Source: Phoronis australis
Taxonomy: Eukaryota > Phoronida > Phoronidae
DNA length: 64,000 nt
Direction of reading: 5' to 3'
NCBI GenBank assembly: GCA_002633005.1
Contig: NMRA01000392.1
Coordinates: 257,948-321,947 of the forward strand
In this document: piece by piece, positions 35,435 to 44,520 of the stretch
Numbering within the stretch: the stretch's first letter is position 1
Layout of the letters: every line of letters starts with the position of its first letter
Program-made: the position numbers and the translations under genes
Notes under the pieces: generated by a model
Told to the model about the DNA's origin: nothing
Seen by the model: only the letters and a program-made list of their open reading frames with translations
The model's database searches: none

Positions 35435-35847
35435 GCAGAAACTTCTATATAACCCCATGAATATGTTTGCGGCAAGCTTGCAGCAATGTGTGCGGCTGGG
35501 TTGCAGGAACTGTTCCATATAAGGACATAGAGATGTTTGCGGCAAGCTTTCAGCAATGTGTGCGGCTGGGTTGCAGGAACTGTTCCATATAAGGGCATAG
35601 AGATGTTTGCTGCAAGCTTGCGGCAAACTTCATTTGCATGGTAAAAGTTTGCTGCATGTTTGCGGCAAGCATGCCGCAAGTTTGCGGCAATGTTTGCGGC
35701 TGGGTTGCAGGAAATTTGCATCCTCTCTTTGGTCAGAGTTGATTTTACGTGTTTGCGGCTGGTTTGCAGAAACTTTTGCAGCAAGCTTGCCGCAACTTTG
35801 CGGCAAGCTTGCAGCAAGTGTTTGCAGGAAGGCTTTTTTGGTATGGG
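35435..35847 (-). repeat. Minisatellite (GCGGCAAGCTTGC) inside PLE 2
   Basis: Units of 70 bp start at 35465, 35535 and 35605: GTTTGCGGCAAGCTTGCAGC, then GTTGCAGGAACTG, then CCATATAAGG-CATAGAGAT. Denser 10-20-bp GCGGCAAG units follow to 35830. The right edge is GGCTTTTTTGGTATGGG, identical to the edge of the 94-bp element at 48129-48222. On the minus strand an open frame (35377-35874) runs through the whole array, joining the RT linker to the GIY-YIG start. Confidence 0.85.
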
Positions 35848-36382
35848 CAGTTCTTCAGGTTTGACTTTTGTCAATCGCCGACCCAGTGTGTCTGAGCTGC
35901 GGTATACTGTTCTTATTTTAAATTCTCTACATATGCGTCCTAGCTTATCGGTTATTCTGGGTATTTACAGTAAACACATAGTCTGAAGTGGGCGTTCTTC
36001 TGCCACTTTGTCTTTCCACTGCGATGTTAAAGCCGACTTGATGAAATCCCTTGGGTATAGCCATTTCTTTCGAATGTCTCTGTCAGGTTGGTCATTTCTG
36101 CTTGGAGTGTTGTATCACTGCAGATTTCCTTCGATCTTGATGCAAGGCATTTGATTGTACCTTTCTTGACTCCTTTGATGTGGTTGGATTTGTAGTCAAG
36201 GTATCTTCCTGTGTGGGTCTTCTTATAGTAGACTGACGTTGTTAACTGTCCTTCGACACGAGTCACTAGTACGTCTAGGAATGGGAGACACTATGTCTCT
36301 TCTTCCATTGTGAATGTAATTGTAGGCGATATGTTGTTCAGATGGTCAAGGAACTCTGGTGGATTTTCTGAGTCTTGGCTCC
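35848..36382 (-). pseudogene. PLE 2 RT thumb and linker
   Basis: Bases 36266-36027 on the minus strand give VEGQLTTSVYYKKTHTGRYL and VKKGTIKCLASRS, the region just after RT motif C in PLEs. Bases 36000-35850 in broken frames continue the linker to the minisatellite edge. The 5' half is missing: at 36382/36383 it meets PLE 3 head to head. Confidence 0.8.
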
Positions 36383-36968
36383 ATTCTGGAATTAGTGACA
36401 TTCTGTGTCAATACCACCCAGCTGCTTCCAATACCAATTAAGACAAGTTCTACGAGCAGACACAAGGAATGGCAATGGGTTCACCACTATCACCAGTCTT
36501 AGCTAACTTGTATATGGAGTGGTTCGAACAAACAGCTCTCAGCTCAGCTAGCAGACCCCCGAAGATATGGAAACGATATGTTGATAACACATTCACAATA
36601 TACAGCCAAGACTCAGAAAATCCATCAGTTCCTTGACCATCTGAACAACATAGCGCCTACAATTAGATTCACAATGGAAGAAGAGACAAATAACAGTCTC
36701 CCATTCCTAGACGTACTAGTAACTCGTGTCGAAGGACAGTTAACAACGTCAGTCTACTATAAGGAGACCCACACAGGACGATACCTTAACTTCAACTCCA
36801 ACCACACCAAAGGAGTGAAGAAGGGTATAATCAAATGCCTTGCATCAAGATCAAACGAAATCTGCAGTGATACAACACTCTAAGCAGAAATGACTAACCT
36901 GACGGAGACATTCGAAAGAAAGGGATTTCATCAAATCGGCTTTAACATAAATAGACCAAGAGATTATT
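36383..36968 (+). pseudogene. PLE 3 RT fragment, inverted
   Basis: The plus strand from 36470 reads QGMAMGSPLSPVLANLYME, then at about 36570 WKRYVDNTFTIYSQD: motif C is YVDN, so the second catalytic Asp is lost. Frameshifts follow near 36630. The 36578-36883 frame then gives the thumb (PFLDVLVTRVEGQLTTS, HTGRYLNFNSNHTKGVKKG), and the homology ends at about 36968. This is an inverted relative of both 33170-33740 and 36027-36340. Confidence 0.85.
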
Positions 36969-37440
36969 AATAATAGTTGTAGTACTTCTTAATAAATGTC
37001 CAAGTTCATGTTAGTCATTATTTAACTCTGATTATACTAACATTATCAAACTGCAAAATGCTTGGCAAAACTATCATGTGGTCTTAGGTAACCAGGAGCC
37101 CACAGTGAGTTGGCTCAGACTGTAGCAAGGGTTTCTTCGATGGTGGATCAATCAAAAGATATTTAGTCTTCTGATAGCTATTCATTTGGTGGTGTTTCTC
37201 TCATTCTTATCTTCATTGTCTAAATCATTGATACTTGCATACTGCATTCATCAAAAATGCTTTCGCTCTTACTGAGTGTTCTCTAAGTAGTGTCTCACTA
37301 TGACAGCTCATTCAATCATGGACAAATGGGAGAGATAAATCTTTTATTTTTGTGTTTGCGTGCCATCATGATTTTTACTTTCACTAGACTCACAAACAGT
37401 AAATACAAAGGTGGTAATGTTTCAGTTACTTGTGAATATG
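36969..37440. other. No recognised feature
   Basis: AT-rich flank of the PLE cluster; nothing recognised. Confidence 0.5.
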
Positions 37441-37950
37441 CCTTTGATGAGTAAGTGGCTCCCACCGGGACGACACTAGTGAGTTCGAAAACGGCACGCT
37501 ATCTGTTCACTGCAACTCCGTGGGATATTCCGCAGCAGCTGCAAGTGTCCATAACTTTATCCCGTCTATTACACGCAATTTTGAATTTCTCCGATTTGAA
37601 ATCCTGAGGTTACCAGTGTCATCACGTGATAATTTTTTGTAGCAAAGTCCTGTGCTTCTCGTCACTTGACCGCAATGTCTCTAGTTGTAAATTGAAGCCT
37701 TTGATGTTATGTTGAGTAAGTTTGAGTGGCCTCCACAGGAACTGTGCTACTGACTTCACAGATGCCACACTATCGGGGCACTGTGATGCTGTCGAATACT
37801 TAGATGTGTGTCATTGTATTTAATTAAAAAACTTTGTTGTCTCTAAGAAACGTTTTGAAATTCTGGCATTTGAAATCTGCACCTGTAACTGTGTGTTGAG
37901 TTTTCTTCTGGCAAAGGCCTGTATTAGTCTCGTGTCAAAAAGATGATGTT
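37441..37950 (+). repeat. Two degenerate ~257-bp tandem units
   Basis: Units begin at 37441 and 37698, both with CCTTTGATG, TGAGTAAGT, CCACACTATC-like words, TTTTGAAATTCT, TTTGAAATC and a GGCAAAGGCCTGT-like end. Divergence is high. No coding frame. Confidence 0.55.
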
Positions 37951-40430
37951 ATTTGGTTCGATTAGTGCCAGCACCACCTAATTTTTTTCTTCGCCAAATG
38001 AGGTCACTGATGGGGTCGTGTGATAGGAATTATTGTAATTAGTCTAAATCTCAAAAGTAAAAGACAAAATGACTCTCTTGTGTTGACTAGAAATAAATAT
38101 GTTTAACATGCTCAAAAGTCATTTGGCCCATTTTACGGTACTCCCTCTTTAACTGTGAAGTCGTTTCACGTTTCATGAGATTTTTTTGAAGTTTTCAATT
38201 GCTCATTTTTTTGCCCATTTAAAGTTTATACTTTCTGAATCTGTCTTGAGCTTCCTTAATGTAGGACTTCATGGATAAGTCTGTGTATTTAGTCAAATAT
38301 CTGAAAACTAATTCAAGAAGATTTTTCTTCTGAAAGGAACCCTGCAGAAGTTAATTTATGACGTTATGTTAATTTACCATTAACTGGTTCTCATCATCAT
38401 AGCAAAAAAGAAATGTACATTGATAGCAAGACAATGGTATCAATAATGTGATCAAATTTTATTTGATGAAAAAGCTCAAAATGAGGTCCCGCATATGCTG
38501 TTACAGTTTTCTCAAATATGTTTTTGTTTCATGAAACTTGTTTTTTTCATAAAATTATGAAAGTCCTGTTTTTGAATAGCCCCTCATGGAAAAGTGGGAC
38601 ATTTTAAAAACAATTCTTAACAGGGTTTGATTTTATGAAGAAGGGTGTATAAAGCATGGAATCTCAAAATTTCATACGAGTCTGCTCAGTCATATCTGAG
38701 ATATGATTTGGGCTTTGCCAAATTTAGACATTTTTCAAGGGTCCTTCATAACCTTAAAATGTCACACATTCATTAATGGCGTCACCGCCATTTTGTGTGA
38801 AAACTGTATTTTTTATGTAAATTTATAAAAACCTAAACTACTGGCTGCTTCATGTTACTTGTTGTTACTTGTATTATTCTTACTGTCAATTTGCAGGAAA
38901 TAGGCTCTCACAGATTTCCCATTCGTCCTTGAAACACCACAAATAAATGTCAGCCATCAAAGTCCCCCTTTCAAATTAAGGCCCCCAAGTCTTCATTTTT
39001 ATAGTCAATTTTCCGTTGTCTGAATGAAAATGAAAAAATTGAGAGTTCCCAACAACATTTAAGATTGTACAGCAAGAGTCCAGTTTCATGTGAATCAACC
39101 CAATGTACTAATTAAAAATATAACGGTTGTTCAAATTTCCGTATATTATCGAAATTCAAAAGGCCTTGAAAATAACCCACAAAAAGCTTTGCCACTTAAA
39201 GTTGAAATTGAATTTTGTCAACTCACATATTTGGACAAATATCATTTTGTTTTAGCCAACTAAACAAGGGAAATGCAGCTTTAAATTCAGATTTCCTGGT
39301 AAATTCAGATCATTTTAAAAATATAAAATGTCAAAGTTGAAACATTGATTATTCTTACTTAAGTGTTGTCACAGGAATGAAAGAAACCCTGAGACTGCTC
39401 TCATTGCTGCATGTGAAAACCAGAAACCTCCTGTTTGGTTTCAACTCCACAGATATTTGTCAAGTTTATCCAACTTTTCCCTTTGGAGGCAGCCCTGGGA
39501 ACACAGCTGTAATACTCCATTGGCATTGGAAGGATGAACAGAGGAGTGTAACTGAGGAATTTTTAAGAAGAATTTGGCAACAATGAATAACATAAAACTC
39601 CAATGACGTGATACAAAAGTACCTGAGGGATATTGCAGCATACATAAATGCAGTAAGATTGTTGCTGTGTCTTTCAGGACAGCCCTATTATCTAACCATG
39701 TGTCAAAGAGTTACTAAAACCAAATGGAACTTACTTTTATCTACCGTTAGCATTTATTTTGTCTCATTTCTTCTGGTAAAAAAGTAACCTAACACTTCAT
39801 GAGTACTTCAATTTCAGAAACTAAGCAGTTTGAGCAATCACCAGTTAAAGTCCAAGATCAGTTTATTCTAACCTGTGTAATATTGTGTTGAAGTCACTTG
39901 AAAATGTGGCAATTAACCTGCTCCTCTCAAAAGGACCAAATAGATCAAGGTTCCTGATAAACAGGCTATCTTAACTATATTTAGTTCCTGTACAAATCTA
40001 TTGACGAAGTATAACGTGGCATGAAATGGATGGAGTTAAATTCTAATATTTATAGGTCAAGTTCAATTTAATTTGCAGAATCTCTCTTGATTAATACAAA
40101 TCTTAATGCAAAATCTATCTTCGTAAACCCTAATTGGAATTTTAAAGCTTGTCAGCTTTTAAGATTATATTTTGGTAGAAAGGTCAACGTGTCTTAAGTT
40201 TTACATACTCCATAGTGACTCACATAAATGTAGAAAGATCTTGCACACTGCATACCAGCACAAGTAAATTAAGTGGAACAGTACAGATAAATCAGTAGGG
40301 GTTATTGCTAAATGTTTTATGTTTACATGGTGGTAGTTAGATCACAGTTGAAATTTCCGTGACATTCGACATTCGCTAGCTGTTAGTCATTAGGGTTTTG
40401 AAGGTAACTTGATTTTCATTCCTTATATCA
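37951..40430. other. No recognised feature
   Basis: AT-rich, ORF-poor. The 69-codon frame at 39377-39586 overlaps a 66-codon minus frame and shows no motif. Confidence 0.5.
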
Positions 40431-40451
40431 AATAAACACAGAAAAATCAGG

Positions 40452-40526
40452 AACAGCAACTAGGAATCGAACCACAGGTCTCTAAATTGCCGGTCTAGTG
40501 CTCTCACCACTGAGCTACTGAGGACC
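40452..40526 (-). repeat. tRNA-like unit 1
   Basis: Has A box TAGCTCAGTGGTGAGAGC and B box GGTTCGATTCC; the anticodon-loop position reads CCGGCAA (GGC). Acceptor-stem pairing is poor, so it is more likely tRNA-derived than a working tRNA gene. Confidence 0.7.
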
Positions 40527-40715
40527 TTATATCTGTGCATGTTTACAGCCAACTGTTATCACATTCATCCCATGAGCGGCGTTTTGCCTTTTTCAGGTGG
40601 GATTTGGACAATTATATATACAATCGGCAATTCACCAGTATGTGTTAACTTATGATATAGTAAATATATAAACGCTGCGCTTGCCCAGTATATCAAATAA
40701 ACACAGAAAAATCAG

Positions 40716-40777
40716 AACCCCAACTGGGAATCCAATCACAGGTCTCTAGATTGCCGGTCTTAGTGCTCTCACCACTG
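40716..40777 (-). repeat. tRNA-like unit 2, truncated
   Basis: The B box is changed (GTGATTGGATTCC) and the sequence breaks inside the A box (CAGTGGTGAGAGC only), where the array switches to plus-strand units. Confidence 0.65.
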
Positions 40778-40821
40778 TATGACTTAACAGTTGGCTGTAA
40801 ACAGTAATTGCACAGATATCG

Positions 40822-40900
40822 GGTCCTCAGTAGCTCAGTGGTGAGAGCAGACTAGACCGGCAAGCTAGAGATCTGTGGTTCGATTCCCAGTGGGGGTTCC
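40822..40900 (+). repeat. tRNA-like unit 3
   Basis: GGTCCTCAGTAGCTCAGTGG and GTGGTTCGATTCCCAG are intact. There is a 2-nt insertion after the D arm (GAGCAGACTAG). Confidence 0.7.
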
Positions 40901-41099
40901 TGATTTTTCTGTGTTTATTTAATATATTTCATTACTGGCCAACCTCAGCGTCTATATATTTACTATATCTAGTTCAAACATACTGGTGAATTGCTTATTG
41001 TATATATAATTGTCCAAATCCCGTGTGAAAAAGGTGAAACGCCGCTCATGGGATGTATGACTTAAAAGTTGGGTGTAAACATTACTTGCACAGATATCG

Positions 41100-41177
41100 G
41101 GTCCTCAGTAGCTCAGTGGTGAGAGGACTAGACCGGCAATCTTAAGAGACCTGTGGTTCGATTCCCAGTTGGGGTTC
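41100..41177 (+). repeat. tRNA-like unit 4
   Basis: Both promoter boxes are intact; the D-arm end reads GAGGACTAG, missing two bases relative to unit 5. The variable region carries TTAAGAGACC. Confidence 0.7.
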
Positions 41178-41365
41178 TGATTTTTCTGTGTTTATTTGAT
41201 ATACTGGGCAAGCGCAGCGTTTATATATTTACTATATCATAAGTTAACACATACTGGTGAATTGCTGATTGTATATATAATTGTCCAAATCCCACCTGAA
41301 AAAGGCAAAACGCCGCTCATGGGATGAATGTGATAACAGTTGGCTGTAAACATGCACAGATATAA

Positions 41366-41443
41366 GGTCCTCAGTAGCTCAGTGGTGAGAGCACTAGGCC
41401 GGCAATCTTAAGAGACCTGTGGTTCGATTCCCAGTTGGGGTTC
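41366..41443 (+). repeat. tRNA-like unit 5
   Basis: The most complete unit: A box TAGCTCAGTGGTGAGAGCAC, loop CCGGCAA, B box GGTTCGATTCC. Pairing of the 5' GTCCTCA with the 3' TTGGGGT arm is weak. Confidence 0.7.
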
Positions 41444-41504
41444 CTGATTTTTATGTGCTTACGTGATATATTTCATTACTGGCCAACCTCAGCGTCTATA
41501 TAAT

Positions 41505-41710
41505 TATTCTTTATGCCCTTACATATGTACGTGAGGTCTTAATATTGCTGTTAGTTCTCTCTCTGGCATCGGTCCCGCGTTTCATGCTCTATCTTTAAAA
41601 CCCTTTTCAAAATCGTGAAATTTGGTGAGAAGTGTATCCCTTTGACAAGGGATGTCAATGACTTTCAGATAGATCTGACTACCGATGTTCCCGCTAGTGA
41701 CAGGCATTTA
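41505..41710 (+). repeat. Module repeat, diverged copy (41.5 kb)
   Basis: TGCTCTATCTTTAAAACCC, GTGAAATTTGGTGAGA, GATCTGACTACCGATG and CCCGCTAGTGAC align with the start of 15513-16350. Directly abuts the tRNA-like array. Confidence 0.55.
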
Positions 41711-42690
41711 TGCAGGATTCCAAGATTAGAAGTCCAAATTCTCCCAAAACGTTTGGTCAAACATGCCTTATTCTCGCCAGCACTGGATTTTTGCACGTAC
41801 TGCTTCGGCCATGACGCCAGGTGGTGATGCAACCACCCATCTTATAGCAATAGTTAGACAGTGACGCAGAAATAAAAGTCTTATTGTCAAAACATAAACC
41901 ATTTGATCATTGATTGAATTTGAAATGAAAGTCTATATGCAGATGTATTTGAAGCAGTATTCGGAAACATTACTCAAAAACGATTGCAACTTTCATCTTA
42001 GTGGCAATGTCGGCTATTAGTCCAAAAAATCTAGCATTGTAAACCATTCAGCAGTAATGTCCTGTCTTCCCAGGAAGCAGCAAATCCCAGTGAAGTGTCT
42101 TCGGGTAAAGTAAGTTGCATTTGTATCATGCATCATGGTCTTGACAGTCGAGCTCTTTTTTCTCTCAATCTCATGTATTGCACGGCATTCTCATAGTCAC
42201 CGCAATACAACAGCAATCAGAATTCGATGTTCTGAAGTTGGTACATCTAACAGTGAAACGGCATGACCGGAATCTTGTAAAAAATGCATAACGTGCTAGT
42301 GCACGGTTTTTTCCACCATCTTGAATAAGTAAACAAACCGATTTAGGTGGGTTTCCCATTTATTTGGACGGAAGAGTAAAGGCCTGTAATGAAACTGATA
42401 TTTCTAGAAAGATATCAACTGGAATATCAAACGTTATTTGCAGCTATGCCATCGCCAATATTATTTAAACTTCTTTAAAAGACTGGGTGACAGCTTCAGT
42501 GACTACACTGATTTTCAAATGGGCCTATTCGGAAATGATTTCATGAAATAAAATAGAGGGAGCTATGTAAAATTCGATTGTAAAGATTCATGAAATAAAT
42601 TAGTTACTATGTACAATTAGATGAATAAACAAGATAAAATAGTGTGAAATAATGATGAGCTGAGACCTACATTAAAAAGACGTTAAAGCC
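41711..42690. other. No recognised feature
   Basis: No ORF, TIR or repeat partner recognised. Confidence 0.45.
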
Positions 42691-42870
42691 TCCTGGTTTG
42701 TCGATGGATATATCACATTTTGCACCTCCTAAGTGGTCATTTTTGCTATTTTCGAGCATTTGTTGGCATCTGCCTTTCAATTTCCCAAACCATTTGAAGA
42801 TCGTTATGCAATTTAGCAGATGTGTTCTAGTAAATGCACATGTCAATTTTGGATGTCTACACATCTGTCA
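42691..42870 (+). repeat. Module repeat, single unit (42.7 kb)
   Basis: TTTTGCACCTCCTAAGTGGTCATTTTTGC-type box (one extra A in the core), then TCTGCCTTTCAATTTCCC, AAACCATTTGAAGATC and TTAGCAGATGTGTTC, as in the 3.5- and 6.5-kb modules. ORFs on both strands here are chance frames. Confidence 0.5.
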
Positions 42871-44024
42871 GAAATGTGTAACATGTACTACTGTGTATGC
42901 GCTAAATCTTGCCAGGACCCCTCCATAAGAAATACACAAGAATGAAATGTTATAGTAATTTAAAGATATCTCAAACTTTATTCACAAAAAATTGGCCATT
43001 TCACGCATGTCTAAGAAAATACCCTATCTTCAATCTCGAGCAACTTCAAATACGAAATATTGCCATGTAGCAAGAAAAAAGATTAAGCAGAACCACCTTG
43101 CAACCGCACAGCCATGTGGAAATTTGTTTACTACTTATCTGAGGTCAAAGGTTACAGGGCTGTTACTCATATCAAATTTCTCACCAGGCGCAGAGCAGCT
43201 CTGTATGTACCCTCAGTTCTTTCATTCATCAAGCCGCCATAATATTAAGCAGTGTTCTCCACGACCGCTCTAATTGCCAAACGCGTGACCTGTTTAACAA
43301 TTTCGCAACCGGTTTAAAAAAGGCGTCATCGTTAATAAGGTCTACACTGGTTCAAATTACGCTTGACAGCTACTGGCCATAGCCTTTTGAAACTGAATAA
43401 AGGCTCCGTGGTCAGTTGCCGCAAGCCTAATCACGGATTTCACTCAAGCGGCGAACTGGGCCGCTAGTCTATTTATGGTGTAACGCGGCAGTTTATAAAT
43501 AATCTTTCAATCATCTTTTCAATTCATCTTCTACAACTAGTCATAATCATTTGAATTTAAACAAAGGCCCAGTACCATCTATAAGCCTAATCCACAACCT
43601 GCTCAATGGAGGTGCAGTCCGGCACGAAAATCGCTAATCGTTACTTACTCAGTGGTTAGTTCTGTGAAGTCTAACTAGTCAGCAGAAGCACCGTTGCGCA
43701 GAAGTTTTTAGAATGGCCGTTTTGGGTGGCCAGAGCTTTATTTTCGTAGCGCATTTTTCAATACTCGTGTGCTCCCCCGACAATGTCCGACTTACCGACA
43801 ACAGTCTCAACAAAACTTTGCATGCAAACGCTTTTGATGACTGTCATTAGTTGTTGTTTGAGCATTTCTCACTTAGATGAATTATTATTGATTAGTTTTG
43901 GAGCCACCGGCCCATGGAGACTTACGGAATTCATCTTATTGTCTTATAAGGAGTTTTGTTCGCAGCATACGCATGAAATCTGTGGCGCGTACTCCCTCTG
44001 AAAACCTGCCAAACAGTTTGCAAC
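42871..44024. other. No recognised feature
   Basis: Somewhat more GC-balanced sequence (43270-43800). No splice-bounded frame or motif could be supported. Confidence 0.45.
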
Positions 44025-44392
44025 AACTTCGGTAGCTGGTGTGTGCTATGTTTGCAGTTTTGGGGAGTAGATGTCACAAAAATATAGCTAATTTTCTCAA
44101 ATTCGTTACAAAAACTTATGAATACTATAATGCTGAAAAATTAAATGCACATAAAAACTTTGTATATGACAGCTTCTCTGCGAAATGGGAAAATTTTATT
44201 GTTCATGTTAACTTCATGTAGAAGATATTTACTTTAAACGAGATATGAGAATGGTCTTCCTGAGGTGTGCATGCGTGAATGAATGGTGTACTTATTGGTT
44301 TGTTTGTTTTTGTAATTGTTTGTAAATGATAATAAATACATAAAAAAACTTCGGTAGCTGGTGTGTGCTATGTTTGCAGTTTTGGGGGAGTA
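44025..44392 (+). mobile_element. 5'-truncated LINE 3' end with long target duplication
   Basis: Bases 44025-44069 and 44347-44392 are direct repeats of 45 and 46 bp differing by one G. The 277-bp insert (44070-44346) ends in AATAAATACATAAAAAA, a polyadenylation signal plus A-run. Its plus frame ends in FLKFVTKTYEYYNAEKLNAH and SFSAKWENFI before a stop at 44219, resembling the C-terminus of L1/Tx1-type ORF2 proteins (Y-rich helix, then F-x-x-x-W-x-x-F). Insertion by target-primed reverse transcription is the natural reading. Confidence 0.75.
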
Positions 44393-44424
44393 ATTCCGAG
44401 ATTTGGGACAGCTTGTGACGTCAC

Positions 44425-44520
44425 TGGGTGAAGTTCAAAACATATGCCTCGCTGTGAGAAACAGTGTAGCCAAAATCATGTGCTCTCATTGAAAACATAT
44501 GGTGATATCTCGCATAATCT
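44425..44520 (+). repeat. Partner of the 12.8-kb dispersed repeat
   Basis: AAAATCATGTGCTCTCATTG and GATATCTCGC match the reverse complement of 12838-12900. TGACGTCAC lies at 44415. Confidence 0.5.

Larger units (their letters stand above)
40430..41500. repeat. Tandem array of tRNA-derived units with strand reversal
   Basis: Five ~75-nt tRNA-like segments, each followed by ~190 bp of common tail (TGATTTTTCTGTGTTTAT, ACATACTGGTGAATTGC, AAACGCCGCTCATGGGATG, AGTTGGCTGTAAAC). Three plus-strand units start at 40822, 41100 and 41366 (spacing 278 and 266). Two minus-strand units lie at 40452-40526 and 40716-40777. Bases 40524-40716 and 41178-41366 are nearly perfect inverted copies. Confidence 0.85.

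Noticed and set aside
35377-35874. Novel Cys-rich host gene on the minus strand
   Set aside because: The frame begins in the PLE linker, runs through a minisatellite and ends in the GIY-YIG start, so it is an element-derived frame.
40452-41443. Functional tRNA gene cluster
   Set aside because: A and B boxes are good, but acceptor stems pair poorly, D-arm lengths vary and each unit carries a long common tail, so a tRNA-derived repeat fits better.
40430-41500. CRISPR array
   Set aside because: Regular repeats, but units of ~270 bp with tRNA boxes, conserved (not unique) spacers, and an animal-type genome.
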